A stretch of DNA of 64,000 bases from Brachypterus glaber (GCA_958510825.1 OY294045.1:8917916-8981915); one strand, 5' to 3'. Positions 21,888-33,440 are shown, counted from the first letter of the stretch. The notes: generated by a model from the letters alone, not told the origin. A program made the numbers and translations.

Positions 21888-22137
21888 GATCAGACCTATT
21901 GGATCCGCCATATTGGATCCGCCATTTTGAATTTTGGAAAACTGTCACCAGATTTGTAATCAGCGACCCCAAAAACCCCCGAGTACCAAGTTTCAAGCAA
22001 ATCCGAGCATCTTTAAAAATCTTATCCGCCATATTGGATCCGCCATATTGAATCCGCCATTTTGAACCCTAACTTTTAAATTCTGACCTCGGATTCAGAT
22101 TCAGCGACCAAAAATACGTAAGAATTGACTATGGTCT
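21730..22137. mobile_element. Foldback element with GGCGGATT arms (408 bp)
   Basis: The left arm (GACCAGACTGGTCAATTCTT, GAATCTGAATCCGAGGTCAG, ATATGGCGGATTAGATT, CTTGGTACTCGGGGGTTTTT) is complementary to the right arm ending in AGAATTGACTATGGTCT. GGATCCGCCATAT is repeated near the centre. A lone left arm occurs at 21274-21428 because of the tandem duplication. The minus frame across 21790-22032 is not a gene. Confidence 0.75.
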
Positions 22138-22580
22138 GTTTTTTCAAGCAAGATAGTAAATTAAAAATCGCACAGTAAATAATTTTACAACATGTTTGAA
22201 TAGTATAATATACAAACATACTATGTTTGTTTATAGAATATAGTTATACAGTATTTTATAAAATAAACTACGCAGTATATTTGCACATCCAATATTCGAA
22301 TCTGTTTTGAAAATATGCGAGATTTTTTTTGTGTGTAGGTGTAATTAATGCTCTAATGTACTAGTCTGTCTGTCCTATCTGTGTATGTTAAACCTATATA
22401 GATAGGACCTTTCAGCTTGGCACGGCAGTAGTAGTATAGTAACTTACTATTAGTAAGTAAGCTGCGACAAAAGGAAAGGTAGTAGCAAAAAACGCTCCGA
22501 AAGAAGCGAATTCAACGTGAACGTGTTTTTATTTAGATTTTATATTCAATTAAATTGTTTCTCATTTTTTGCTGCATTAA
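22138..22580. other. Unassigned spacer with a shared 35-bp phrase
   Basis: GTTTTTTCAAGCAAGATAGT with AAATTAAAAATCGCA (22138-22173) recurs almost exactly at 47875-47909, upstream of the broken ORF. Otherwise nothing is recognised. Confidence 0.5.
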
Positions 22581-22716
22581 GGGCCACTTGCACCAAATTT
22601 TGGTACGGGATTAACTCGGCTAAACCGAGTTTAAGTTAAAAATGCTGCGTTCTGATTGGTCAGCTGTCAATTTAATCCAGGTTTAAAGTCTAAACCATCA
22701 TTGGTGCAAGTGGCCC
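22581..22716. mobile_element. TAA-flanked MITE with GGGCCACTTGCACCA ends
   Basis: GGGCCACTTGCACCA and TGGTGCAAGTGGCCC are perfect 15-bp termini with TAA on both outer sides (22578-22580, 22717-22719). An inner stem, AACTCGG/CCGAGTT, lies at the left. It resembles PIF/Harbinger-type MITEs and is akin in style to 17557 and 37017. Confidence 0.75.
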
Positions 22717-22719
22717 TAA

Positions 22720-23345
22720 AACGTTTGTCAAACAAGTTGAAATAATATATAATGTTTAGTTATGTTCCTTATTACTAGACAACCAAGAATACAATACATT
22801 GTATACATAGTTGCCTACTAATACTCCCAACAAAGCGATAAAGCGTTCTATAATAGATCTTACAAAGTAAGGACAATATTTCGCTAGATGGCGCCACGCG
22901 TATTAATAACGGTGAAAAACGCATGTGAACCTGTTTGAAAGCAACAATTTGAATCTTGGTAACGCTTCTATCACAGAGTCGGATTTACACCGCCATCGGG
23001 GACTAGTGTCTGCCTAAAACCGGCGCCTATCAACGTGCTCCCACTCGCCAAACACGTTTTGTTCGTGAAATACCAAAACAAAAAACTCACCCTAACCTAA
23101 CTGTCACTTTTTTGTTTACCAAACCGTGTTAAAGTGTGTTAGATTGTTGACATTGTTCTTGTGTTGTTTGTTTTTATTTGTTATGAATAAAAGTGTGTGA
23201 TCGTTCTTTGATAATCAAACTTTGTTTTTTGAGCATATTGTGATTGGACTTATTATCGTCGATGTACAGCGCTGCTTTTTGAGGTAAAAATTATTGGTGG
23301 TTTGGACTTTTATAATTTCATGAATAATATTCCTATATAGTTGTA
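22720..23345. other. Unassigned stretch
   Basis: Slightly less AT-rich than the surroundings at 22860-23110 (GATGGCGCCACGCG, ACCGCCATCGGGG). No frame or splice pattern is strong enough to call an exon. Confidence 0.45.
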
Positions 23346-24226
23346 ATTATATTATACCAAGGTAGAGAAGACATTTTTTATAGCAGAGCGTATTAAGAAT
23401 GCGAGGCTATAATAGTCTTTTCTACCGTTGTATATATATTAGTTTTTTCACTACTAGCACTATTTAACTATTTTTATTCAAATAATAAAATAAATTATAA
23501 ACAGAAATTATATTTCTTGAAATTTTCATAAAAATCAGGTAGCCTTGATCACAGGTCCGTAACTGGTAATTTGGGGGGGGGGGGGGGCAGAGCAAATATT
23601 TCCCAACTAAAAATTTAAATATTGACAAATTTCCCAAATCAAAAAACAGCTTTACCCCTGACCGTGAAATGTTGCTGACTAAAAAAGGGACCTCACCTCT
23701 GAAAAAAATAATAATATTTATTTTCTGTTTTTTGAGAATTTTAAATAATTATTTAAAAACAATTTTGTTTATTATTTTAATATTAAATTAAATCAATTTA
23801 CATCCATTTGGCTTTTTGGCTCACAGTATTATTTTTTAATATAGGGTAGCTTCTGTTTTGTCTTCAGCACTCCCTGTGGGGAGTGATCAATGACATTTCC
23901 TCAAATAACTACTTCGAACTGACGTTTAAAAATTTATTTTTTTTTATTTTTTCATAATAGCTATTTAGCTAATTTTTGATTGTATTAATTGGTAATAATT
24001 ATAATTAATTATATTTAATAAATAAAAAGTTATTTAAAGCTATTTTCTTGGGTTTAATTAGTAAAAATTGTGCAAAGAACTGAAACATCTAAAGTGGCAG
24101 AAATCAATTATTTATAAAATTTACTCCTACTAGGAGAGAAAAAATTATTATTGCTATAGGTGAAGAAAATTGATTTCACAGTCTGAAAACATGATAAATA
24201 ATGGTATGTCTAAAGCTAAGTAGTAA
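23346..24226 (+). repeat. Dispersed family C, copy 1, with internal insertion
   Basis: It begins TTATACCAAGGTAGAGAAGA, passes through the hairpin CTATAATAGTCTTTTCTACC, and ends AACATGATAAATAATGGTAT. Copies 2 (29497-30055) and 3 (51966-52545) share about 85-90% by eye. This copy carries about 330 bp (23552-23883) between two TGATCA hexamers, absent from the other copies. The insert includes a run of about 16 G at 23572. No frame is conserved between copies. Confidence 0.7.
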
Positions 24227-25905
24227 AAAAATATATATATACACACAGGCGCAGATCCAGGGGCGGGGCAATAGGTGCAAAAAAAAACGTTGGCAAATAC
24301 AGCAAGATCTTCGACTCGTTTATGAGACATAGGGCTATTCCAAAAATTGTTGTGGCTCATATGTGAGCCGCTTGGTAGCGAACGTGTTAAACAAAACATA
24401 TGCTACCCCTAATAGGGGGGTGGTCCCTATATATTTTAAGCAGTAGATGTTATTCACAGTCGTAACTATATTTTCGCACTATCCAAAGTCCAAAAGTCCA
24501 AACCTAGCGAAAATTTTTGACGAATAAAAAAAAGGTCCTCGCCCCTACCCCCCTGCCTGTCCCGTCACCCCTGCCTGCCTACCTTTCTTCTAGTTTTCAA
24601 CCTGCTCTCCAAAATGTCTTCAAGTAAACTTCTCAATGAGGAGATATGATAACTTCTCGTGACTTGTTAAAATTATACGAGTTAATTTGAAATATGTCTA
24701 CGTGTACGGTTCTATAGTTTTGTTTATTGTTCGTAATTGTTTATTTAAATAATATTTATGTTAAATGTAGTGTTTTAAGTATGCTAAGCTTGATAAAGTC
24801 TTGATTAAAGACGAAACGTCGCTAGTGCATAAAACTTAGTGTTTTTATTTAAAGTCCTAGTCCCGATATTCGTTTATTAATTATACTGACAATGTTAAAA
24901 CCAAAAAGTTACATAAGCAGCAAAAAGTTCTAAAATTGTGGACTTTCCTATAATTAATTTTTAATTTTAATGTTAAGAATATGTAAAATTGCGATATTCA
25001 AGTTAAACTAGATAAAACGTTGCAAGCACCCTGTCGAAACATCGGCACTATTGTAAACTAGAGCCATCTAGTTTGCAAATTTCAAACTAGGTGTTTTGTT
25101 TGATTTTAAATTCTGTATCTATAAAACATTATATTCTAGCAAAAAACTGTATATAACATTATTTATAGGGGTTAAAAAGAGCTTTTATTTAAAATATAAT
25201 TTTTTGAAATCGGGTTATAAATATGTGAGATATGCTAAAAAAACCTTTTACTGCTTTAAACGCCAATATCTCGAAAACAATGCGTTTTAGGAAAACGTTG
25301 TTTATAACATTTTTTGACCAATTTAAAATTATCTTTTATATAAGTGCTAAATTAACCAAATACAATAATAATTGCCTTAATTATAAACAAAAAACGCTAA
25401 AAATAGGAGTTTTACCCTATTTTTACCCCCTTACCCTTACCTTAATCGTTTACCCCCAAAATCTAATCAGCTCTTCGGAATACGATAAGAAACAATATGC
25501 AAAAACCCGCAATCTCATGTAGAAATTGAGTTAGAGTTTACACCCCGACAGACAAACCGACGCAAAATTTTTTTTTACTGATTTCGACTCAGAATGGTCT
25601 GAAACGTCGAGAAAGTGAAAAAAACGTGGTCAAAGATTTTGACTTTTCGGCGAAGATTTCAATACATCGGCACTCTTAGTAGCACTAAGTGCCGATGTAA
25701 AATTGTGCTTTCATCCAATTTTCCAGTACAAAACATTAAATTGTCGGAAACGGTATATTCTAGAGTATTTTTTTAAATTATTTGATTTGTATTGGTGGAT
25801 CCAGGACACAACATATTATTTCTGTTTGATTTTATTTATAAACAGTAAATAAATTTATCATCTGGTCTATAAGCCGAAAATAGTTTTTATATTATTATTG
25901 GTGTG
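24227..25905. other. Retroelement-like debris
   Basis: A degenerate retroelement-like end lies at 24785-24880, followed by GTTGCAAGCACCCTGTCGAA at 25019. The phrase AATATCTCGAAAACAATGCG at 25266 and the GACAGACAAACCGACG phrase at 25546 are typical of old insect repeats. The plus frames at 25096-25522 are low-complexity and not accepted as genes. Confidence 0.4.
24785..24822 (+). ncRNA. Degenerate hammerhead-like motif
   Basis: CTTGATAAAGTCTTGATTAA followed by AGACGAAACGTC shows the layout of a hammerhead core: a TGAT-A box, a GTCTT/AAGAC stem with a 5-base loop, then GAAAC. Two core bases deviate (C3 to T and G8 to A), so cleavage is unlikely. Penelope-like and some other retroelements carry such motifs. 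It may be a relic. Confidence 0.25.
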
Positions 25906-26411
25906 TTTTACTGCATCATTCTGGTGCCACTGGTTTAAACAGAATCATCGTTTTAATGCTGACATTTGACCATTCTCGCCATTCTGACCAAACGGTCGGG
26001 AGAGGTCCGAATGAAGAGAATGACAGGTGTCAAATGTCAAACATTAAATAAAATCTAACGGTTTTCATGTGTATTCTGTATTTTAATTAAAAATATTGAA
26101 GAACTTGCTGATATTAGGTATGGAAAGGACAGCAAACTTTATTGGTTTAACAAAGAAAGTAAGTACATATACCTATAGGCTTAGTTTACACCATAGGGAC
26201 TATGTACTGCATTCCTGACATATATTTTCAGCATAGATAAGATAAGATTTTCAAAAATTAGCCAAAATATTAGATTATAAAAACACATATCGTTTTTCTT
26301 CTTCTTCTTCTTATTCTTATTGGCCTTATTTTGAAAATTGACATAATCCGTTTTCGTGCTTAGTTTCATTCTGTTCAAACTTTCCTACTGTAGAATGATG
26401 CAGTAAAACGT
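25906..26411. mobile_element. Element with 18-bp perfect terminal inverted repeats
   Basis: GTTTTACTGCATCATTCT and AGAATGATGCAGTAAAAC close a unit of about 505 bp. An internal hairpin at 25952-26048 pairs TTTAATGCTGACATTTGAC with GTCAAATGTCAAACATTAAA. It has no transposase frame, and the class is undetermined. Confidence 0.65.
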
Positions 26412-26568
26412 AATATATATTACTTACTTGAATTTTAATAAATACAATACCTATAAATAAAAATTTCCTGTTATTTGCATACTGTGGATAAGACGTGTGT
26501 GGAAATAAAAAAAATATAACCTTTTTGTTTGTAAATTAATATTTTTTACAAGGGGCTGTTTAATTACA

Positions 26569-27454
26569 CTGGTCGACAAAAAAAATATATGTCTACATTT
26601 TGTCTGATATATCATTTTCGATGTACTTTTTGATGCTGAACACGAATTTGACATGAAGCTGAAGTTTGCAACGTTTTTTTGCATGGAAAATACAAATAGT
26701 ATATTAAAGCACTTATTCCATAACACTAGTACTTTAAAAAACTCGCCGCAAGCGGCTTGTTTTCTAAACTTGTACTCGTGCGCTAAAAACGTATGTTATG
26801 AAACTAGTACTTTAATGTACTATTTGAATTTTCGTTGCAAAAAAACGTTGCAAAAAACGTTGCAAATTTCAGCTTCATAATTTGACCTTCATTTGTTAAG
26901 TTTGGTTCGAGATTCTGAGATAAATGCTAAAGCTTTTTTGAAAAGTTAAATATCGTTGTTTTCGGCCCTAAAATTTTTTTTCCACAAACATTATACATCT
27001 ATAAGATGCAGTTTTTTATGTAGATTTTAAAAATATTTTGTTTTTTTAGATATCTTTAACGGTTTTCGAGAAAAGTTCAAAAAACTTAAAAAAAATTAAA
27101 CGTTTTTTAAATGCCTATTTCTCAGTTATTGCTAAAGATTTTAATTTGTTTAATAGCTTAATTTGTTCATTTTTTAATACTCATTAATTATGTGAAAACG
27201 GATTCGAGATTGAAAATTTCTGTCCTGAGATATAATTCTTATAAATGTATAATGTTTGTGGAAAAAAATTTTTTAGGGCCTAAAACAACGATATTTATTT
27301 TTTTTTTTTCAAAAAAGCAGTAGCATTTATCTCAGAATCCCGAACCAAACTTAACAAATGGAGGTCAAATTCGGGTTTAGCATCAAAAAGTACATCGAAA
27401 ATGATATATCAGACAAAATGGAGGCACATGTTTTTTTTTGTCGACCAGTGTTAT
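26569..27454. mobile_element. ACTGGTCGACAAAA foldback element
   Basis: The termini ACACTGGTCGACAAAAAAAA and its complement at 27454 are followed by matched arms (GATATATCATTTTCGATGTA, TTGTTAAGTTTGGTTCG, CTGAGATAAATGCTA). The left arm is interrupted by the MITE at 26653-26878. Reading across that insert restores continuity with the right arm. No transposase is present. Confidence 0.8.
26653..26878. mobile_element. 226-bp MITE with 8-bp duplication AATTTGAC, copy 1
   Basis: The ends are ATGAAGCTGAAGTTTGCAAC and its near complement. AATTTGAC at 26645-26652 and 26879-26886 is an exact 8-bp target duplication. The interior is a hairpin with AACTCGCCGCAAGCGGCTTG and CTTGTACTCGTGCGCTAAAA. The 8-bp target suggests hAT, though the termini lack the usual CAGGG. 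A 75-codon frame across it is a chance reading. Confidence 0.85.
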
Positions 27455-27856
27455 TACATAATGCTAAATGTTGTCACATAAACATAAAACTTTTTGATAT
27501 GTTAACGCAAATAGAAAAAATATTACAAAACATTCGTTTCTGGCGTACTTGTCTGTTGAAAAACTCGCTTTAAGCAGTTCTTTTTTTAAACTTGGATGCG
27601 TAAGGCAACAACGTCCATTGTGAAACTATTGTTGTATTATACCACTACAATAGAGATTTCTCCCGTTAGATTAGACAGGGACAAAAAGGATAGAAGACAT
27701 ACATACACTCCCACTTCCACCCAACCAAACAAATTCTGTATTTGTTCTAACTATATTATTAATGGAAATTACTGGCGCCATCTAAATTTTCGTAGAATTA
27801 TCTTATTCTACAGATTCACATTAGCTATGTTCGTTTGAACTTTTTTTTCGCTCACT
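27455..27856. other. Repeat remnant related to the 226-bp MITE
   Basis: AAAAACTCGCTTTAAGCAGT and the following TAAACTTGGATGCGTAAGGC at 27558-27606 are a diverged half of the 26653 family. CAACCAAACAAATTCTGTAT at 27720 is a diverged copy of the arm of the next hairpin. No gene is seen. Confidence 0.45.
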
Positions 27857-27944
27857 GCTACACTTTCCGGCCAACCAAATAAATACTGTATTTGTTGTAT
27901 GAAAAACAAATACAGTATTTATTTGGTTGGCTGGAAAGTGTAGC
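27857..27944. repeat. Nearly perfect 88-nt hairpin
   Basis: GCTACACTTTCC, CCAACCAAATAAATACTG and TATTTGT pair with the right side over about 39 bp, with one G-T wobble and a loop of about 10 nt. The size and precision resemble a pre-miRNA or a short hairpin MITE. A related arm at 27720 and the TE-rich setting favour MITE. Confidence 0.6.
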
Positions 27945-28218
27945 ACAAATGAGATAGAGATAGGGTAGACGTCTTTTGTTTCATAATTCTAGTTGTAGAG
28001 AGCTCCATTAAAGCAAAATCCCTGCTGGTGCTAACATGGGAATTGTTGTAAAAGTATTGTTCCCTCGTCCCCGAGCTCGTTCTTCTTTACCGATCCCTTT
28101 ACCTTTCAAATTACAAAAGATCTGCGACTGACACTGGTTTGTATTCATCCGATGACACTGACTTGTATCAAAATCTATTAACAACAGTCCCTCTAGTTCC
28201 TATGCCCGCAGTGTATAA

Positions 28219-28480
28219 AAATCAACGAACTAATAACTCTTCTCTCTAGAATAGGCATTTCATTTGTAAAAACTGACAAAAACGTAGCCAACGTATACAT
28301 TTGTCTGTCTTACTCGCACTGCTTTGTTCTAACAGAGACAACAATAACAGTTACTGGTAATTGTTATTGTTCAGGCCTGAATATACCTACTATTTGTTAA
28401 CAAACAAACTGAGATGTTGGCGATACTTTACATTAAAAGTATGCGTATTCTAGAGAGAAGAGTTGTTAGTTCGTTGATAA
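28219..28480. mobile_element. Element with ~33-bp terminal inverted repeats
   Basis: ATCAACGAACTAATAACTCT and TCTCTCTAGAATA at the left match TATTCTAGAGAGAAGAG and TTAGTTCGTTGAT at the right. A small palindrome, AACAATAACAGTTAC, lies inside at about 28340. No frame is present. Confidence 0.7.
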
Positions 28481-29496
28481 AAACCGTGATAATAATAGTG
28501 GACAAAACGAACACTAGTTTCATTCAAGTACTGGGCGATGAACCGTCAGCATCGTGCTAAGCCATCTTTTATGATGTGCCTCGTGTATTTTTGTTTTGTC
28601 ATCTTTTATGATGTGCCTCGAGTATTTTTATGTTAATGTTTTATGTACAAGTAAAAGTGAACCATATATATGGTTATTAATCGTGCGAACTGTTGAATTT
28701 TAAGTGAATAATAATGGACGTTTGAAGATAATTTTTTTGTGTGTTTTTAATGATAACTTTTTATATTAGCGTGGAAATTACTACAGTAGTATTTTATCAG
28801 TGATAGTGCGCAAGTCAGGATACATATCCGATTAGTACTTGCGCACTGGAAACCTCATGATTATATAGAGAAACCCTGGTTAATTATTCGGAAGAAAAAG
28901 ACCAAATAAATAGAGAGAGAGAGAGAAAACACTAGTTGATTGTAGCGCCCCAACTCGGAACTACAAAGTAGTAGGTAAAGTAGTAATCTCGTTAACGTTT
29001 CAATGCATTGCGATGTTGTATTGTATCTATGACGAACCTTTTTATTTTGATTTTATAGTTTTACTTAGGTTTTTTTTGTAATTTTTATCTGAGTTTTATT
29101 GTTTAACTTTAAATTTTCTATACAATTCTTTGTTCTTTATCGATTATTTTATTTTTATATCTATTTAAATCATATACGGGGATAAACTTGACAACCTTGT
29201 AAAAACTAGTGTTGGCCACTTCAAGGCTTTCCCGCTATTTTTCAAGTTAGCTACTGTATGTTATTGTATTTTGGCTTGTATTCATTCGATTGTTTTAGGA
29301 TTTGGCAACGTTGTATTTAGAAAAAGTTACATAACATCTACTAGTATGTAAACCTATCCTAAAATTATGACATTTTGGGTACAACTTATTATATTTTTAG
29401 TTATTGCCGTAACAGACCTATAGCTCCTTAGAGTCTAATACCTTGTCTAATATTTAGACTCTTAGTGGGAAATAAAATAAAAACAAAAATTAATAG
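28481..29496. other. Unassigned stretch with small repeats
   Basis: CATCTTTTATGATGTGCCTC is present twice, 37 bp apart (28562, 28599). The hairpin AGTGCGCAAGT/ACTTGCGCACT spans 28805-28847. A GA microsatellite is at 28910-28926. No gene is supported. Confidence 0.5.
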
Positions 29497-30055
29497 TAAT
29501 TATATACCAAGGTAGAGAAGACATTTTTTATAGCCAAGCGTATTAAATCCCGAGCTGCGTAGCAACAAGAGATTTAAGGGTGCTAGGCTATAATCGTCTT
29601 CTCTACCGTGGTTTATATATTAGTTTTTTCACTACTAGCACTATTTAACTATTTTTATTCAAATAATAAAATAAACTATTAACAGAAATGATGTTTCTTG
29701 AAATTTACATAAAAATCAAGTAGCCTTGATCATTTGCTCAAATAAATACTTTAAACTTACGTTTAAAAATTTAGTTTTTAATTTTTTTTTTCATAATATT
29801 TAGCTTATTAATGATTGTATTAAATAATTAAGTATAATTAATTATATTTAATAAATAAAAAGTTATTTAAAGCAATTTTCTTGGGTTTAATTAGTAAAAA
29901 TTGAAATATCTAAAGTGACAGAAATCAGTTGTTTATAAAATTTACTCCTACTGGGAGAGAAAAAATTATTATTGCTATAGTTGAAGAAAATTGATTTCAC
30001 AGTCTGAAAACATGATAAATAATGGTATGTTCTAAAGCTAGCAGTGAAAAAATGT
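29497..30055 (+). repeat. Dispersed family C, copy 2
   Basis: It starts TAATTATATACCAAGGTAGA and ends AACATGATAAATAATGGTAT. Relative to copy 1 it has an extra GAGCTGCGTAGCAACAAGAG region in the opening hairpin and lacks the 330-bp insert. It is non-coding. Confidence 0.7.
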
Positions 30056-30099
30056 AGTTATTTGCCAGATCACAATATGCTATCATAGCCTATGCTATA

Positions 30100-30326
30100 A
30101 TGAACCTGAAGTTTGCAACGTTTTTTTGCATCGAAAACTCAAATAGTATATTAAAACACTTATTCCATAACACGTTTTTAGCGCACAAGTACTTAAGAAA
30201 ACTAGCCGCAAGCGGCTTGTTTTCTAAACTTGTACTCGTGCGCTAAAAACGTATGTTATGAAACTAGTACTTTAATATACTATTTGAATTTTCGTTGCAA
30301 AAAAAACGTTGCAAACTTCAGCTTCA
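30100..30326. mobile_element. 226-bp MITE, copy 2, 8-bp duplication ATGCTATA
   Basis: The same ends (ATGAACCTGAAGTTTGCAAC, CTTCAGCTTCA) and hairpin interior as 26653-26878. ATGCTATA at 30092-30099 and 30327-30334 is an exact 8-bp flanking duplication, confirming the element limits. One terminal base is lost at the right. Confidence 0.85.
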
Positions 30327-30636
30327 ATGCTATATTCTATCGAAAATATATTTTACAAATTAGTCTAGATAAAAATAGACTTATGTTTTCGATCGTTTTT
30401 GTTCTTGATACATCTTTGACAGTATTATTTTTAGTAGTTGTACATATTTTCAGAAAACATATTTAGATTTTAAAATTAATCAATTCTGATTTGCCGCTGA
30501 CAGCGAAATAATTACTGAGTAATTTAAAAAAGTCTAAATATCAGCCAAAATTTTAGTTCATTGATTATTATGTAAATAGACTAAAAATATATTCATTAAT
30601 AAAAATTTACCTGAATTTAAATTGTCAATAAAAAAA

Positions 30637-30908
30637 TTAATTAAAAAAAAAAAACGCCCGACTGGGTAAATAAAAAATATAAAACAATAATAATGTAAAA
30701 TAAAATCATATAGTAACCATCGCAGTCGTAGACCTCTTGCCTTCATATTGTTAAAACATGTGTATATTTGAATTGAGTTTAAAGATTTGTATCATTATTA
30801 TGATATTTAGGATTGGCCTCCGACTGCGACGGTTACTATATAATTTTATTTCACATTATTCTTGATATATACTTTTTAGTTACTCAGTCGGGTGTTTTGT
30901 TTAATTTT
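30637..30908. mobile_element. Foldback MITE with CGCCCGACTGGGTAA ends
   Basis: AATTAAAAAAAAAAAACGCC with CGACTGGGTAA pairs with TTACTCAGTCGGGTG at the right. The inner segment TATAGTAACCATCGCAGTCG pairs with CGACTGCGACGGTTACTATA. The plus frame starting 30813 and the minus frame at 30558 cross this repeat and are rejected as genes. Confidence 0.65.
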
Positions 30909-30955
30909 TTAAACTTTTTAAACGTGTTTTTTTTGTTGATTTTACTATTCTTATA

Positions 30956-31759
30956 CACTCTAAATTTGTCCGTCAATCTTTCAGTAGTATTAACTGTAAT
31001 AATTAAAGCAAATTCACCATGTCAGAATGTGAATTTACAATATTTATTAAAATTAACCTCAATACTACTCGGTTTAGTAAAATCTCAGCTCTTTTCCTGT
31101 CGCACTAAATTTTTCCGTCTATCTTTCAATAATATTAACGGTAATAATTAAAGCAAATTTATCATGTCAGAATGTAAATTTACAATATTTATTAAATTAA
31201 CCTCAATATTACTCGGTTTAGTAAAATCTCAACTCTTTTCCTGTCGGTACAATAATTTTGCATTAAAATTCATGCATGTGGTTCAAAAACCCGGGCACTT
31301 TTACAATATTGGTTGAAAATTACCATAATTATAGCTTAAATTCTACAAAATATAGCAGTAAAATTACCAAAATAAAAATTCACAATTTAACAGTGAATTT
31401 ACAAAACTGATTTAAATTTACCACTTTCTTTGCTGGTAACATATGACCTACTTTGTTTGCTGTGAAACTACCATATTTTCATTTACAGTGCGGTACAATA
31501 ATATTGCATTAAAATTCATGCATGTGGTCCAAAAACCCGGCACTTTTACAGACAGTCCAGAAAAATACAAGAGCCCGTAATACTGCTTGAAATACACATT
31601 AAATTCGCTGCTTAAATTACTGCGAAATAACAAGTAAAAATTCACATTTTTACAGATAACAGCGAATTTACAGTACTGATTTAAATTTACCATTTTCTTT
31701 GCTGGTAACATATGACCTACTTTATTTGCTGTGAAACTACCATATTTTCATTTACAGTG
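30956..31759 (+). mobile_element. CACT-ended element with internal tandem repeats, copy 1
   Basis: The termini CACTCTAAAT and ATTTACAGTG are flanked by TATA on both sides (30952-30955, 31760-31763). About 140-bp units (TCTTTCAGTAGTATTAACTG to AGCTCTTTTCCTGTCG) occur twice at 30970-31250. A second unit type (ATTAAAATTCATGCATGTGG to GACCTACTTTGTTTGCTGTG) also occurs twice, at 31262-31480 and 31505-31735. CACT[AG] ends plus subterminal arrays suggest a CMC/EnSpm-type non-autonomous element; Tc1/mariner is the alternative. Confidence 0.7.
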
Positions 31760-31853
31760 TATAGTCGAAATATGTAGAAATACAGCTAGTCCCGCTCACA
31801 AATAACAAAGGACGGAGGGTATCTAGAGAAATTTTAGGCAACATTTGTTATTA

Positions 31854-31922
31854 ATTACAAATTGTTACAGTAAAACCTAACAGAACAACGTTATTTTTTA
31901 CTGTAACAACTTGTATTTAAAA
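31854..31922. repeat. Short palindrome
   Basis: ACAAATTGTTACAGTAAAA and TTTTACTGTAACAACTTGT pair around ACCTAACAGAACAACG, a 69-bp hairpin. Confidence 0.6.
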
Positions 31923-32254
31923 AAATATATTTTTGATGATCCTTGCTCATATTGGAGGTATTAAGACGATATTATCTCTCCAAAACTGTTTTTATTATTA
32001 TTATATAAATAATAGCGACATGTTTCTGCCCTTTTAACGTAGGGCCATCTTTAGGCTAGAAGATTCAAAAAATTTAAAATTTAAAAAATAGTCAGTGCTT
32101 AAAAAATTTAAACTTGTATTTAATAACAAAGTATTTACTACGAGATATATTAGGTGAAAGCGCAATTGTTTTCCTTATGGATGCCCCCCCCCTTTAAAAT
32201 GAAATAAATCCGCCCCTGTCAGTGTGGGAAATTTCCTGAAATATCTTCATATAT

Positions 32255-32433
32255 AATTACACAAGAGACTGAGAATTATGCGGGAAAATTCGTTGTTTTC
32301 ATGAAAATTGGTTGTCTGGAAATAATTACGACCGAAGCATCGCCCTGCACTGGTGATGCCCCTGGAGTAATTATTTCCTTTGACAGCAAATTTGAATGAA
32401 AACTGTGAATTTTTCCCGATAATTCGAAGAATC
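32255..32433. mobile_element. Hairpin MITE (179 bp)
   Basis: AATTACACA, GAGAATTATGCGGGAAAATT and GGAAATAATTAC pair with GTAATTATTTCC, GAATTTTTCCCGATAATTC and TGTGTAATT. The loop contains GCACTGGTGATGCCC. No coding frame is accepted. Confidence 0.65.
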
Positions 32434-33440
32434 ATGTGTAATTCGGAAGATTATTTTTTTAACGATTTATAATATGTCAAACCAACTTTTATATTTTTTT
32501 CATTGCAAAATTATATAAATTGTTTTATTACTTATCTTAGTATTTTTACAGGCATGTTCTTTAATTTAATTTCATTCCACTCTCAATTTCTGAAGTAAAC
32601 CTTTTTTTGTCCATTTTTAAATTGCAAATTATGGTTCTGTCAATAGTTCAGTCACTTGCTGCAGTACTGACTAGCGCGGTACTGCGCTAGGCTTGCAACA
32701 TGTACATAAAAGTCAACCTATAAAAACTGTCATTACATTTTATAAAAAGAATATTTTTTGGCATTTTTTGGTAAGTAAAAACAATAATTATAAATAGTAA
32801 TATATTTATATTTAATTATTAATTAGTTTTAGGTATGAAATCTTGTTCTAAAAGAGAAATACTGAAAAACAAAATACTACAGCGATTCTCACTAGAATTT
32901 TCTACAGTAGAAAATTCCCGATATAACTGTAATATGATTGGACAGAAATAAACACGTAGTTAGAAATATTGTTAAATGATTGGTTCATAAAAACGTTAAA
33001 AAATAATCACTGTAAAAAATAAATATTTGATTGATCATGATTCTGCATGAAAATGTGATTCTATGCAGATACTTGTAAAATTTAATAGATTTTGCATGTA
33101 ATTTTACAATGTTGTTCCTAATTTTACAGTTCTATTTGCATCTATAGACTTTTTTATTTTCTGCCTTAACCCATTAGCGTATAGCTAATAATAATTTTTT
33201 TTTAATTCAAGTTTCTTTTATTTTTCTTTTCAAAATATTTTTGCAATAATATTTATACTTAACTATGATGCATTTTCACTTTTTACCATTAGACAAATTT
33301 ATTTATAATTAAAGTAGCACATGATATCAACGAATCAATAAAAGATTTAAAATTAAACCCAATATTTTTTTAAAATATTTATATTTCATCTAAATTTAGC
33401 ACCTGCTTAAAGCATCTATGCAGAATGCTATAAATTAAAT
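32434..33440. other. Unassigned AT-rich stretch
   Basis: No frame, inverted ends or duplicated block were recognised. Confidence 0.5.

Noticed and set aside
26653..26880. 75-codon frame beginning ATGAAG
   Set aside because: Start and stop coincide with the inverted ends of a MITE. The related copy at 30100 does not conserve the frame.
30813..31151. 112-codon plus frame
   Set aside because: Starts in one foldback and ends in the tandem units of the CACT element; the composition is that of the repeats.
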